Shown: positions 1 to 6,540, counted from the stretch's first letter. The stretch is 7,267 nucleotides of DNA from Clostridiales bacterium UBA6388 (GCA_002437575.1 DJQK01000043.1:1-7267), one strand, 5' to 3'. Program-made: numbers and translations. Notes: generated from the sequence alone by a model not told the origin.

Positions 1-2
1 CA

Positions 3-80
3 AGAAAGAAAATGCGTTGGGACCAGCTGGCAGGCTTCTGCCAGAAAAACTTTGGCCTCTGGGCCACGGCGAGGCAGTAA
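3..80 (+). CDS. 3' end of an unidentified gene (partial, last 25 codons)
   Basis: The frame starting at base 3 is open from the window edge to a TAA at 78-80. It encodes 25 residues ending in KNFGLWATARQ. Most codons end in G or C, as in the clearly coding genes of this window, whereas the two other plus frames here are less GC-rich at third positions. This makes it the likeliest tail of a gene whose body lies left of the window. I do not recognise the family, and the fragment is too short for any functional claim. A perfect 7-bp hairpin (27-33 with 38-44) lies inside it and is probably incidental. If real, the gene ends 119 bases before rnhA on the same strand. The alternative is that this is simply non-coding upstream sequence. 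Confidence 0.4.
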   Translation, partial: RKKMRWDQLAGFCQKNFGLWATARQ

Positions 81-199
81 AATCCATCCGATGCTTCGCA
101 CCACCTCCCCTTTCAGAGGAGGCAAGAATGGCCACGGCCAGGAAGCAGGCAAAACCTCATCCGTGGGAAACGGACAAAACAACCCTCTTGGAGGTCTCC
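81..199 (+). other. Leader/intergenic region upstream of rnhA
   Basis: This 119-base stretch lies between the presumed end of the previous gene and rnhA. It holds a CCTCC (104-108) that can pair with GGAGG (118-122), so a Shine-Dalgarno-like sequence sits in a 5-bp stem with a 9-base loop. GGCCACGGC at 130-138 also occurs at 62-70. No good -35/-10 pair is visible; TAAAAT at 78-83 has no matching -35 at the usual distance. The rnhA frame is open through the whole region, but the predicted peptide does not resemble an RNase H N-terminus. Confidence 0.4.
190..194 (+). promoter_or_regulatory. Ribosome binding site of rnhA
   Basis: GGAGG lies 5 bases before the ATG at 200. It decides the start of rnhA in favour of this ATG rather than the upstream in-frame TTG at 17 or ATG at 128, which would add residues foreign to the family. 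Confidence 0.85.
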
Positions 200-637
200 A
201 TGAAAACAGTTACCATTTACACCGACGGCGCGTGCTCGGGCAATCCCGGCCCCGGCGGCTGGTGCGCGATCCTGAAGTACGGCGAGATCGAAAAGCAGCT
301 CTCCGGCGGCGAGGCGCAGACGACCAACAACCGCATGGAGCTCACGGCCGTCATTGAAGCGCTGCGGGCGCTCAAAGCACCCTGCCGGGTGGAGCTCTGG
401 TCGGACTCCAAGTACGTCATTGACGCTTTGGACAAGGGCTGGGCGAGGAGCTGGCAAAAGCGCGGCTGGGTCAAATCCGACAAAAAGCCCGCGCTCAACC
501 CCGATCTCTGGAAGCTGCTTCTCGAGCTGTGCGAAACGCACGAGGTGATCTGCCACTGGGTCAAGGGCCACGCGGAAAACGACTATAACAACCGCTGCGA
601 CCAGCAGGCCGTTGCGGAGAGCCAAAAGTTCAAATAA
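200..637 (+). CDS. rnhA: Ribonuclease HI
   Basis: A 145-residue cytoplasmic endonuclease that cuts the RNA strand of RNA:DNA hybrids, removing R-loops and replication primers. The classic RNase HI fold is recognisable end to end. The N-terminal strand carries TDGACSGNPGPGGW, followed by TTNNRMELTAVIEAL, then WSDSKYVIDAL, a basic-protrusion region rich in Trp and Lys (about residues 79-98), and WVKGHAENDYNNRCDQQA. The catalytic acidic residues are D9, E47, D69 and D134, with H124 at the usual mobile-loop position, so the enzyme looks fully active. Its length is slightly short of the E. coli protein (155 residues), with a trimmed C-terminus. The start is set by GGAGG five bases upstream. The frame is open further upstream, but that extension does not look like protein. 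It converges on the VanW gene, with a strong terminator two bases after its stop codon. Confidence 0.97.
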   Translation: MKTVTIYTDGACSGNPGPGGWCAILKYGEIEKQLSGGEAQTTNNRMELTAVIEALRALKAPCRVELWSDSKYVIDALDKGWARSWQKRGWVKSDKKPALNPDLWKLLLELCETHEVICHWVKGHAENDYNNRCDQQAVAESQKFK

Positions 638-638
638 G

Positions 639-681
639 CGCAAAAAAATCCTGTACCAAACCGGTACAGGATTTTTTTGCG
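639..681. terminator. Bidirectional intrinsic terminator between rnhA and the VanW gene
   Basis: A perfect 19-bp inverted repeat: 639-657 pairs with 663-681 around a 5-base loop (658-662). The GC-containing core TCCTGTACC/GGTACAGGA is flanked by seven A on the left and seven T on the right. It therefore gives a hairpin plus U-tract when transcribed from either strand. On the plus strand it ends rnhA, whose stop is at 635-637. On the minus strand it would end transcripts of the VanW gene about 125 bases after that gene's stop. Confidence 0.93.
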
Positions 682-805
682 GGAAGCTCTGATTCAATCA
701 GCAGCTGCGGGCAGCGAGAGATTTTTCGTCAAGGCAAGATTTGAAACCGCGGCATTGGCGGAAAAGATTCGCTGTCCGCCGCTGAGGATTGATTCAGAGG
801 TTCCC
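681..805. repeat. 125-bp imperfect palindrome, MITE-like or large 3' UTR hairpin
   Basis: The left arm (681-735) and the reverse complement of the right arm (752-805) match at about 43 of 54 aligned positions with one single-base gap, counted by eye. The loop is 736-751. The outer ends are GGGAA and TTCCC, followed by CTCTGA-TCAATC-type sequence in both arms. This is the shape of a miniature inverted-repeat transposable element. No transposase and no target-site duplication are visible. The right end abuts the TAG of the VanW gene exactly, and the left end touches the shared terminator. In RNA either strand would fold into a long imperfect stem, so a structured 3' UTR is the alternative reading. 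The palindrome itself is seen; its mobile origin is inferred. Confidence 0.6.
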
Positions 806-2695
806 CTAATTCCAAAAGTCGGGCTCGGGCATCGCGGAGGGGTCTCCGGTGTAGTGGTTATCATCGTCGCCATCGTCCGGGTCGACCGTGGGATCGTAAT
901 CCGGATCGTAGTTCGGATCATCCGGATCGGGCTCTTCGGGGACGTCGGGTTCGGGCTCTACATACGGCGTGACGGAATAGCAGCGGTCGCGGTGCTTGAA
1001 CTGGTCGGTGTGCAGAAGCTCGGAGCGAATCGTACTGCCGTCGGCGGCGATGAAGTCGCGGTAGGCGTTGATGGTGTAGCCGGTGTACTCGCCCTCAATG
1101 ATGCTGCCCAGCACGTATTTGTTGCCGTTTGCGTCGACAGCCAGATCGATGGCGTTGCCGTTTGCGTCCACACCTGCGCCCTTGGCGATCGTAATTTCGA
1201 CCTTCTTGCCGTCAATTTCGGCGACGGTCTTCCACGCGGTGGAGCTGGCATATACGCCGCGGAGCTTGATGTGGTCGTAGTCGTGCTCCTGCTTGGTGCC
1301 GACGAGCTTGATGTGCACGTAGCCGCCGGAGACGGACGCGTCGATGCGAAGGGGCATATCGGTCGAGTTTTTGAACTTGAAGTCCAGACTCGGCCAATAG
1401 ATCGTTGCGTCCATGCCGGGCTCAACGTAGGTGACGAGGTACATATGCGGCGAGCGCTCGGTGACCTCAAGGTCGGCAAGGAGCGTGCAGGTGTAAATGG
1501 TCGATGCGACCTGGCAGATGCCGCCGCCCTCCTGGGCCTCGCTCTTGCCGCCGTCGGTATAGACGATGGCCGCCTGATAGCCCTTTTCCTTCGTGCGCTC
1601 ACCGACGATCTTGTTGAACGAGAACTCATCGCCGGGGTTCAGAACCGTGCCGTTGATGGCCTTGCAGGCCAGCTCCAGATTCTTGGTTCTGGCGGCATTT
1701 GCGGTGTGCGGGCTGTCGTAGGAAGCAAGCGTATCGGCAAAGTAGGTCTTTTTGAGATCTTCCAGCGTGACCGCGGGGATGAGGTCTTCCATCTGGATGG
1801 TGATGACGTCTCCGGCCTTGGCCATGGCGAGCTTCTGGGTGTAGTACGGAAGATCGAAGCCGTAGCCGTTGACCTCCGGGACGAGCTCCTTCTTTTCTTC
1901 ATCGTAATATGCGTCGGTCATTTCCTTGCAGTATTTGTCGTAGTACTGCTGTAGATCGACGCTCTCGCACGCAACGGTGTCGTAGTCAAAGTCCAGATCG
2001 CTGAAATCGCCGGAGGCAAAGCGCGCGATAACGGCGTCATAGAGCTTGTCGGCATCGAGCGAAATGGCGGGAGAACCGGCGGTGATGGTGATCGTGCCGG
2101 CATCCTCGTCGACCTTGACGATGGGGTCGATTTTGTCGGACGCGCATTCGCGTGCGGTCTGGTCGATGAGGGTGCGGATATACTCGGTGTCGAGATTCAG
2201 GCTCGAATCGAGATCGACCGTGTATTCGCTTTTTCCGGCGCGAAGATAGTTGATCACGGCCGAAATGGGGCCGCCGGAACGGCCGCAGCGCATGGCCTCG
2301 TCGATGGCCTGCTCGGGATTGAGCGCGATCTGCGTGACCTCGGGCGTGAGGCTCAGGGTCCGGTCAGGAAGCACAACGTTCAGCGTATCGCTGGCGTAGC
2401 TTTTTTCCACGGCCTCGGAGACCGCGGAGATGGCGGCGTCGCGCTTGAGCCCGCCGACGTTTACACCCGCGACATACACGTTCGGATAGATCGCGTCCTG
2501 ATTTTTAAGCACAAAGCCATACGAGCAGACACCGAGAACGACGAGGACGGCAATCGCCAGCGCGATGATGAGGCCCTTTTTGCCGGAGCCCTGCCTGGGC
2601 TGCTTCGCGGCCTTGGCGGGTTTATTGACCTGCTGCTCCGCGACCGACGGCTTTTTGGGCGTGCGGCTCTGCTCGAATTTACCTTTCTTTCTGAT
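806..2695 (-). CDS. VanW-domain cell-envelope protein (membrane-anchored, PG_binding_4-like repeats)
   Basis: A 629-residue protein if started at 2695. The layout is a short basic, Lys/Pro-rich cytoplasmic N-terminus (1-40), one transmembrane helix (about 41-63, GLIIALAIAVLVVLGV...), and then an extracellular part. The extracellular part has PG_binding_4-like sequence (about 72-150, with the NVYVAGVNVGGL signature, and weaker copies to about 310), a VanW domain (about 336-467, with RTKNLELACKAINGTVLNPG and GGGICQVAST at 390-399), a beta-rich segment to about 575, and a 50-residue acidic Asp/Pro-rich tail. VanW was named from vanB-type vancomycin-resistance clusters, but its biochemistry is unknown. 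Here there are no other van genes, so this is an ordinary Firmicutes envelope protein and not evidence of glycopeptide resistance. The start is uncertain. The good Shine-Dalgarno GGAGGG (2702-2707) is followed by ATC ATT ATC, with ATC at 2693-2695 ideally spaced and no ATG, GTG or TTG before the membrane helix. TTG at 2714-2716 (636 residues) and TTG at 2837-2839 (677 residues) are open alternatives. The latter lies upstream of the apparent promoter. Confidence 0.93.
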   Translation of the reverse strand: MRKKGKFEQSRTPKKPSVAEQQVNKPAKAAKQPRQGSGKKGLIIALAIAVLVVLGVCSYGFVLKNQDAIYPNVYVAGVNVGGLKRDAAISAVSEAVEKSYASDTLNVVLPDRTLSLTPEVTQIALNPEQAIDEAMRCGRSGGPISAVINYLRAGKSEYTVDLDSSLNLDTEYIRTLIDQTARECASDKIDPIVKVDEDAGTITITAGSPAISLDADKLYDAVIARFASGDFSDLDFDYDTVACESVDLQQYYDKYCKEMTDAYYDEEKKELVPEVNGYGFDLPYYTQKLAMAKAGDVITIQMEDLIPAVTLEDLKKTYFADTLASYDSPHTANAARTKNLELACKAINGTVLNPGDEFSFNKIVGERTKEKGYQAAIVYTDGGKSEAQEGGGICQVASTIYTCTLLADLEVTERSPHMYLVTYVEPGMDATIYWPSLDFKFKNSTDMPLRIDASVSGGYVHIKLVGTKQEHDYDHIKLRGVYASSTAWKTVAEIDGKKVEITIAKGAGVDANGNAIDLAVDANGNKYVLGSIIEGEYTGYTINAYRDFIAADGSTIRSELLHTDQFKHRDRCYSVTPYVEPEPDVPEEPDPDDPNYDPDYDPTVDPDDGDDDNHYTGDPSAMPEPDFWN

Positions 2696-2701
2696 AATGA
2701 T

Positions 2702-2707
2702 CCCTCC
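2702..2707 (-). promoter_or_regulatory. Shine-Dalgarno of the VanW gene, pointing to a non-canonical start
   Basis: GGAGGG on the minus strand is the only strong ribosome binding site near the beginning of this gene. The GGAGG core ends 7 bases before ATC at 2693-2695 and 4 bases before ATT at 2696-2698. The in-frame TTG at 2714-2716 lies upstream of it and has no purine-rich site of its own. Confidence 0.7.
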
Positions 2708-2716
2708 AATCTTCAA

Positions 2717-2733
2717 CCGGCAGGGATTGCCGG
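2717..2733 (-). promoter_or_regulatory. Leader hairpin of the VanW gene
   Basis: CCGGCA and TGCCGG form a perfect 6-bp stem (2717-2722 with 2728-2733) around a 5-base loop, in the predicted 5' UTR, 9 bases upstream of the Shine-Dalgarno. The loop plus one stem base on the minus strand reads ATCCCT and is exactly complementary to AGGGAT, which overlaps the Shine-Dalgarno (2700-2705). A CCTCC just upstream of the stem could also pair with GGAGG. The pairings are seen in the sequence; any control of translation is inferred. Confidence 0.45.
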
Positions 2734-2782
2734 GAGGTGGTGAAATAGAAGCGTCGGTATTATGACAACTATAGTGTTTACC

Positions 2783-2811
2783 ATTATACCGAAGTACGCG
2801 GCTTTTTGCAA
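2783..2811 (-). promoter_or_regulatory. Sigma-A-type promoter of the VanW gene
   Basis: On the minus strand TTGCAA (2806-2811) is followed after exactly 17 bases by TATAAT (2783-2788), a perfect -10 box at ideal spacing. Transcription would start near 2776, giving an 80-base leader before the presumed start at 2695. This supports transcription independent of mfd, and it argues against the upstream TTG at 2837-2839 as a start codon. Confidence 0.8.
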
Positions 2812-2891
2812 CGGCATTTCGACCAAGAATCGCGGCCAAATTCTGAATTTCTCCTTAAGAATTATCACATTCCTTAGACGAAGCGCCTGCG

Positions 2892-5800
2892 TCATTTGTT
2901 CCGGATGAGACTGTAGCGGCCGACGAGCTGCTCGGCAAGCTTCAGAGCGTCCTCGCCGGACTTGAGCTTGACGGTGATGGCCGGGATCTTTCCGGCGGCA
3001 AAGAAGACGCGTCCTTTGAAGCCCGGCTCTTCACAGAGCGCCGAAATGGCGGCAAAATCGAACACGCCGAGCGAGATGGTCAGCGTCTGGCCCTTCTGGC
3101 TGATCTCGACAATGCCGCAGGCGGCGGCTCTGGCGCGAAGCAGCGCGATGGCGATCAGGTTCATGACGCCCTTGGGAGGATCGCCGTACCGGTCGACGAT
3201 CTCGTCGAGCAGATCGTCCGCGTCCTCCTGCGTGCGGATGGCGGCCATGCGGCGGTAGAGGTCCATGCGCTGTTCGCCGGAGGTGACATAGGATTTGGCG
3301 ATGTTTGCCGTGACGTCGAGGTCGGCGGTGCACTCGGGCTCTTTGAGGGCTTCTTCGCCGCGCTCTTCCAGAACCGCGTCTTCGAGCAGCTTCAGGTACA
3401 TATCGTAGCCGACCGAGAGCATATGGCCCGACTGCTCCGAGCCGAGCAGGTCGCCCGCGCCTCGAATTTCCAGATCGCGCATGGCAATCTTAAAGCCGGA
3501 GCCGAACTCGGCGTATTCGCGGATGGCCTCGAGCCGCTTTTCCGCGACCTCGGAGAGGACCTTGCCGCGCCGGAAGGTGAGATAGGCGTAGGCGTGGCGG
3601 CTGGATCTGCCGACACGGCCGCGCAGCTGGTGCAGCTGGGCAAGGCCGAGCTTATCCGCGTCTTCGATGATGAGGGTATTGACGTTCGGAATATCGATGC
3701 CGGTCTCGATGATGGTCGTGCAGACGAGGATCTGGATCTGCCCGTCGGCCATGGCCTGCATGACATCGGACAGCTGCTCCTGATTCATCTTTCCGTGCGC
3801 GACGGCGATTTCCACGTCTCCGAGCCGGGTTTTGAGTTTTGCGGCGCACTCGTCGATGGTTTCCACACGGTTGTGCAGGTAATAGACCTGCCCGCCTCTG
3901 GCGAGCTCGCGCCGGATGGCTTCATCGAGAATGCGGTCGCTGTGCTCCAGAACGAAGGTCTGCACGGGATAACGGTCGTGCGGCGGCTGCTCGATGGTAG
4001 ACATATCGCGAAGACCGGAGAGGGCCATATTGAGCGTGCGCGGGATGGGTGTGGCCGACAAGGTCAGCACGTCGACGCCGCGGGAAATTTCCTTGAGGCG
4101 TTCTTTGTGGCTCACGCCGAAGCGCTGCTCTTCGTCGACGATGAGAAGGCCGAGGTCTTTGAAGCGGACGTTTTTCTGCAAGAGCTTGTGCGTGCCGATG
4201 ATCAGGTCGATTTTTCCGGTTTCGAGCTCCTGAAGCGTCTTTTTGAGCTGCGCCGGCGTGCGGAAGCGGGACAGCACGTCGATCGTCACCGGGAACGAGC
4301 CGAAGCGCTTGAGCGCCGTGAGGTAGTGCTGCTGGGCCAAAACTGTCGTGGGGACCAGGATCGCGGCCTGCTTGCCGTCTAAAATGCACTTCATGACCGC
4401 GCGGAGAGCAACCTCGGTTTTTCCGAAGCCGACGTCGCCGCAGAGTAACCGCTCCATGGGCGCGGGAGACTCCATGTCGTGCTTTATCTCGGCGATGGCG
4501 CGGAGCTGATCGTCCGTTTCGGCGTATTCAAAGCTCTCTTCAAACTCCTTCTGCCAGGGAGAATCCGCCGCGAAGGCAAAGCCCGGCCGGCGCTTTCGTT
4601 CGGCGTAGAGCTGGATGAGACCCGCGGCCAGATCTTTTGCTGCGGCTTTTGCTTTGGCCTTGGCCTTCTGCCACTGATCGCCGCCGAGCTTGTTGAGCCG
4701 GACGGTCTGGTTTTCGCCGCCGGAGCCGATGTATTTGCTGACCAGGTCCAGCTGCGTGGCCGGAACGTAGAGAGTGTCCGTGCCCTGATAGGCAATTTTG
4801 ACGTAGTCCTTGATCGTGCCGCCGACCTTCATCTGCTCCATGCCGACGTAGCGGCCGATGCCGTGGTGCTCGTGGACGACGAGATCGCCGGGGGTAAGGT
4901 CCGTGAAGGACTCGAGCTTTTTGCGGTTGGAGGGCGTTTTTTTGGGCTTCGGCTTGCGCTCGGTGCGCTTGACAAGAAGCTGCCCCTCGGTCAAGATGGC
5001 AAAGCGCAGGTCGGGATATTCCAGACCCGCCGGAAGAGAGCCGTCGGTGAGGAAGACCTGCCCGGCCTGCGGCAGATGGACCGCCGGGAAGGCCAGAAGG
5101 GCGTTGACGCCCTCTTTTACGAGCATATCCTTGAGAATTTCGCCGCGCCGTTTGCCGCCGCACAGGACCAGGCAGCCGTACTCGTTTTTGACGTAGTTTT
5201 TCAGATCGCTCACCGCCGTCTCGAGACTGCCGCCGTAGCCCGGGAGCTGCCGCGCGGTGACCGATAAAAGCTGCTGCGGCGGAAGGCTCTCGGGGAAGCG
5301 TGCGGACAGGAAGCTGTCAAAATAGACGACGGGCCGTCCGCGCATCCTTGCGGCGAGGTCTTCGAACGAGAGGTAAAAATCGCAGAGCTCGCCTGCCAAT
5401 CTTCCAGACTCCAGAAACGCGTCGAGGCCGAGGCCAAACTCCTCCTCCTGCGCTTTGGCGGCGCGGGAAAGAGCGCCGTGGTCGCAGAAATAGACGGTAG
5501 TCTCGCTCGAAAGATAGTCCGCCGCGCAGGAAAATTCGGGGTAGATGAGGGCCATATAGCGGTCTGCGGACGGAAAGCTCACACCGCTTTGCAGGCTTTC
5601 CATATCGCGCGTGAGCGTGGTGATCAGGTTCTCGTGCGGCGTCTTGCGGCGCTTCTGCCTTGCAAGGATACTCTCTAAATCGCGGCACAGGCCGTCGACG
5701 CCGTCCGGGTGCAGCTGCGGCAGGCTTTCGGCCACGGGTAAAAGCAGCACTTCTTCAGCATTTTCTGTCCGGCGCTGCGTCGTGGGGTCGAAAAAGCCCA

Positions 5801-6404
5801 TGGCGTCGAGCTCGTCGCCAAAAAATTCGCAGCGCACCGGAAGATTTTCGCCCGGCGAAAAGACATCCAGGATACCGCCGCGCAGGGCGAACTGACCCGC
5901 GCCTTCAACGAGCGTCGTTCGGGTGTAGCCGGCCTGTGTGAGCTTTTCCGCGAGCTCGTCGGGAGAAAAGCCTGCCCCCACGCGAAGACGGATGCTGGCC
6001 GAAAACAGGACCTCGCGCGGCATCGTCCGAAGCGATAAGGCCCGCGTACTTGCGATGAGCAGCGGGAGCTTTCCGGCGGCCAGATCGTAAAGAAGCTTCA
6101 GCCGCTTCTGCTCCCACTGGCGCGAAACGCCGGAGGCCTCGACAAAGGTCAGCTCGCGCTCGGGTAAAATGGGGGCCTGCACGCCGAGAAAGCTCTCCAG
6201 CTCCTCCTGAAGCCGGGACGCGGCCAGCTCGTCCTGACAGATGAGGACCGACGGACGCGCGGCCGCAGCGTGAAGGGCGGCGATGAAATGGGTGCGCGTG
6301 ATCTGGCTGAGCCCCGAGACCGCGCAGACAGCGCAGCGGGAGATGCTGTCTAAAATCTGCCGGTATTCCGGGCTTTTTTCCAGCACCTGCAAAAGAATGT
6401 TCAT
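2892..6404 (-). CDS. mfd: Transcription-repair coupling factor (Mfd)
   Basis: A 1170-residue cytoplasmic ATP-dependent DNA translocase that pushes stalled RNA polymerase off damaged DNA and recruits UvrA for nucleotide excision repair. The length is normal for the family. The UvrB-like N-terminal module covers about 1-340 (GLSQITRTHF at the degenerate nucleotide-binding loop, ALRGGILDVFSPGE at 173-186). The RNA-polymerase-interaction domain is at about 500-560 (LTPGDLVVHEHHGIGRYVGM). The RecG-like helicase part carries Walker A GDVGFGKT (656-663), DEEQ (757-760), SATPIPRT (783-790), TTIIETGIDIP (896-905) and QLRGRVGRSSRHAYAY (926-941), followed by GAGDLLGSEQSGH (982-994). The C-terminal autoinhibitory TRCF domain covers roughly 1020-1160. 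All ATPase motifs look intact. The ATG start has AAGGAGG (6414-6420) nine bases upstream. It lies downstream of pth on the same strand, 136 bases away, and 196 bases before the VanW start. No clear terminator follows its TGA, so some read-through into the VanW gene is possible. Confidence 0.99.
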   Translation of the reverse strand: MNILLQVLEKSPEYRQILDSISRCAVCAVSGLSQITRTHFIAALHAAAARPSVLICQDELAASRLQEELESFLGVQAPILPERELTFVEASGVSRQWEQKRLKLLYDLAAGKLPLLIASTRALSLRTMPREVLFSASIRLRVGAGFSPDELAEKLTQAGYTRTTLVEGAGQFALRGGILDVFSPGENLPVRCEFFGDELDAMGFFDPTTQRRTENAEEVLLLPVAESLPQLHPDGVDGLCRDLESILARQKRRKTPHENLITTLTRDMESLQSGVSFPSADRYMALIYPEFSCAADYLSSETTVYFCDHGALSRAAKAQEEEFGLGLDAFLESGRLAGELCDFYLSFEDLAARMRGRPVVYFDSFLSARFPESLPPQQLLSVTARQLPGYGGSLETAVSDLKNYVKNEYGCLVLCGGKRRGEILKDMLVKEGVNALLAFPAVHLPQAGQVFLTDGSLPAGLEYPDLRFAILTEGQLLVKRTERKPKPKKTPSNRKKLESFTDLTPGDLVVHEHHGIGRYVGMEQMKVGGTIKDYVKIAYQGTDTLYVPATQLDLVSKYIGSGGENQTVRLNKLGGDQWQKAKAKAKAAAKDLAAGLIQLYAERKRRPGFAFAADSPWQKEFEESFEYAETDDQLRAIAEIKHDMESPAPMERLLCGDVGFGKTEVALRAVMKCILDGKQAAILVPTTVLAQQHYLTALKRFGSFPVTIDVLSRFRTPAQLKKTLQELETGKIDLIIGTHKLLQKNVRFKDLGLLIVDEEQRFGVSHKERLKEISRGVDVLTLSATPIPRTLNMALSGLRDMSTIEQPPHDRYPVQTFVLEHSDRILDEAIRRELARGGQVYYLHNRVETIDECAAKLKTRLGDVEIAVAHGKMNQEQLSDVMQAMADGQIQILVCTTIIETGIDIPNVNTLIIEDADKLGLAQLHQLRGRVGRSSRHAYAYLTFRRGKVLSEVAEKRLEAIREYAEFGSGFKIAMRDLEIRGAGDLLGSEQSGHMLSVGYDMYLKLLEDAVLEERGEEALKEPECTADLDVTANIAKSYVTSGEQRMDLYRRMAAIRTQEDADDLLDEIVDRYGDPPKGVMNLIAIALLRARAAACGIVEISQKGQTLTISLGVFDFAAISALCEEPGFKGRVFFAAGKIPAITVKLKSGEDALKLAEQLVGRYSLIRNK

Positions 6405-6413
6405 GGAGCAAGA

Positions 6414-6420
6414 CCTCCTT
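6414..6420 (-). promoter_or_regulatory. Ribosome binding site of mfd
   Basis: AAGGAGG on the minus strand, nine bases before the ATG at 6402-6404. It matches the anti-Shine-Dalgarno closely and fixes the mfd start. Confidence 0.88.
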
Positions 6421-6449
6421 CAATGAGAAATTTCAAAAATATGGTATTT

Positions 6450-6495
6450 TATAAAATGCCAAGCGCCCTCATGGAAAGCTCCATGGGGGTATTGG
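6450..6495 (-). terminator. Hairpin between pth and mfd, possible weak terminator
   Basis: On the minus strand CATGGA-GCTT-TCCATG forms a 6-bp stem (6480-6485 with 6470-6475). It is extended across one mismatch by CCC/GGG (6487-6489 with 6466-6468) and across a small internal loop by CCAA/TTGG (6492-6495 with 6459-6462). It is followed by CATTTTATAA, a short and broken U-tract. It could end or attenuate pth transcripts before mfd. The poor U-tract makes full termination doubtful. The AT-rich bases 6421-6458 after it could hold an mfd promoter, but no convincing box pair is visible. Confidence 0.45.
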
Positions 6496-6540
6496 ACGAA
6501 AATGCGGGTTTTATGGGGAAACGGAATTTTGCCCGAAGGC

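Noticed and set aside
27..44. Perfect 7-bp hairpin as a terminator
   Set aside because: It lacks a T-tract after the stem on the plus strand and an A-tract before it for the minus strand, and it probably lies inside a coding region.
17..199. 61-codon N-terminal extension of RNase HI from TTG at 17
   Set aside because: The family starts close to the ATG at 200, which has a GGAGG site. The extension overlaps the probable end of another gene.
113..697. 194-codon minus-strand frame opposite rnhA
   Set aside because: It crosses the strong terminator and opposes an intact RNase HI. The product has no recognisable features.
677..1954. 425-codon plus-strand open frame opposite the VanW gene
   Set aside because: It is antisense to a clear VanW-domain gene, begins inside the terminator/palindrome region, and its product is low-complexity, Val/Gly/Asp-rich, as expected of a shadow frame in GC-rich DNA.
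806..2695. Reading the VanW gene as a vancomycin-resistance determinant
   Set aside because: No vanH, vanA/B, vanX, vanR or vanS partners are present, and VanW-domain proteins are common in Firmicutes without resistance.
2696..2839. 48-codon N-terminal extension of the VanW protein from TTG at 2837-2839
   Set aside because: A TTGCAA-17-TATAAT promoter lies downstream of that TTG, the extension is unlike a signal or cytoplasmic segment, and the good Shine-Dalgarno lies further in.
3423..4382. 319-codon plus-strand open frame opposite mfd
   Set aside because: It lies entirely antisense to the conserved helicase part of Mfd and has no ribosome binding site or recognisable domain. It is a shadow of the mfd codon pattern.
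4479..5267. 262-codon plus-strand open frame opposite mfd
   Set aside because: Same situation as the other antisense frames: no family features, and mfd motifs on the other strand explain the sequence.
6440..6461. Possible mfd promoter with TTGGCA as -35 box
   Set aside because: No acceptable -10 box lies 16-18 bases downstream; the match is no better than expected in AT-rich DNA.
6441..6485. Tiny 11-codon minus-strand frame between pth and mfd
   Set aside because: It is embedded in the hairpin, has no ribosome binding site, and is too short to support.
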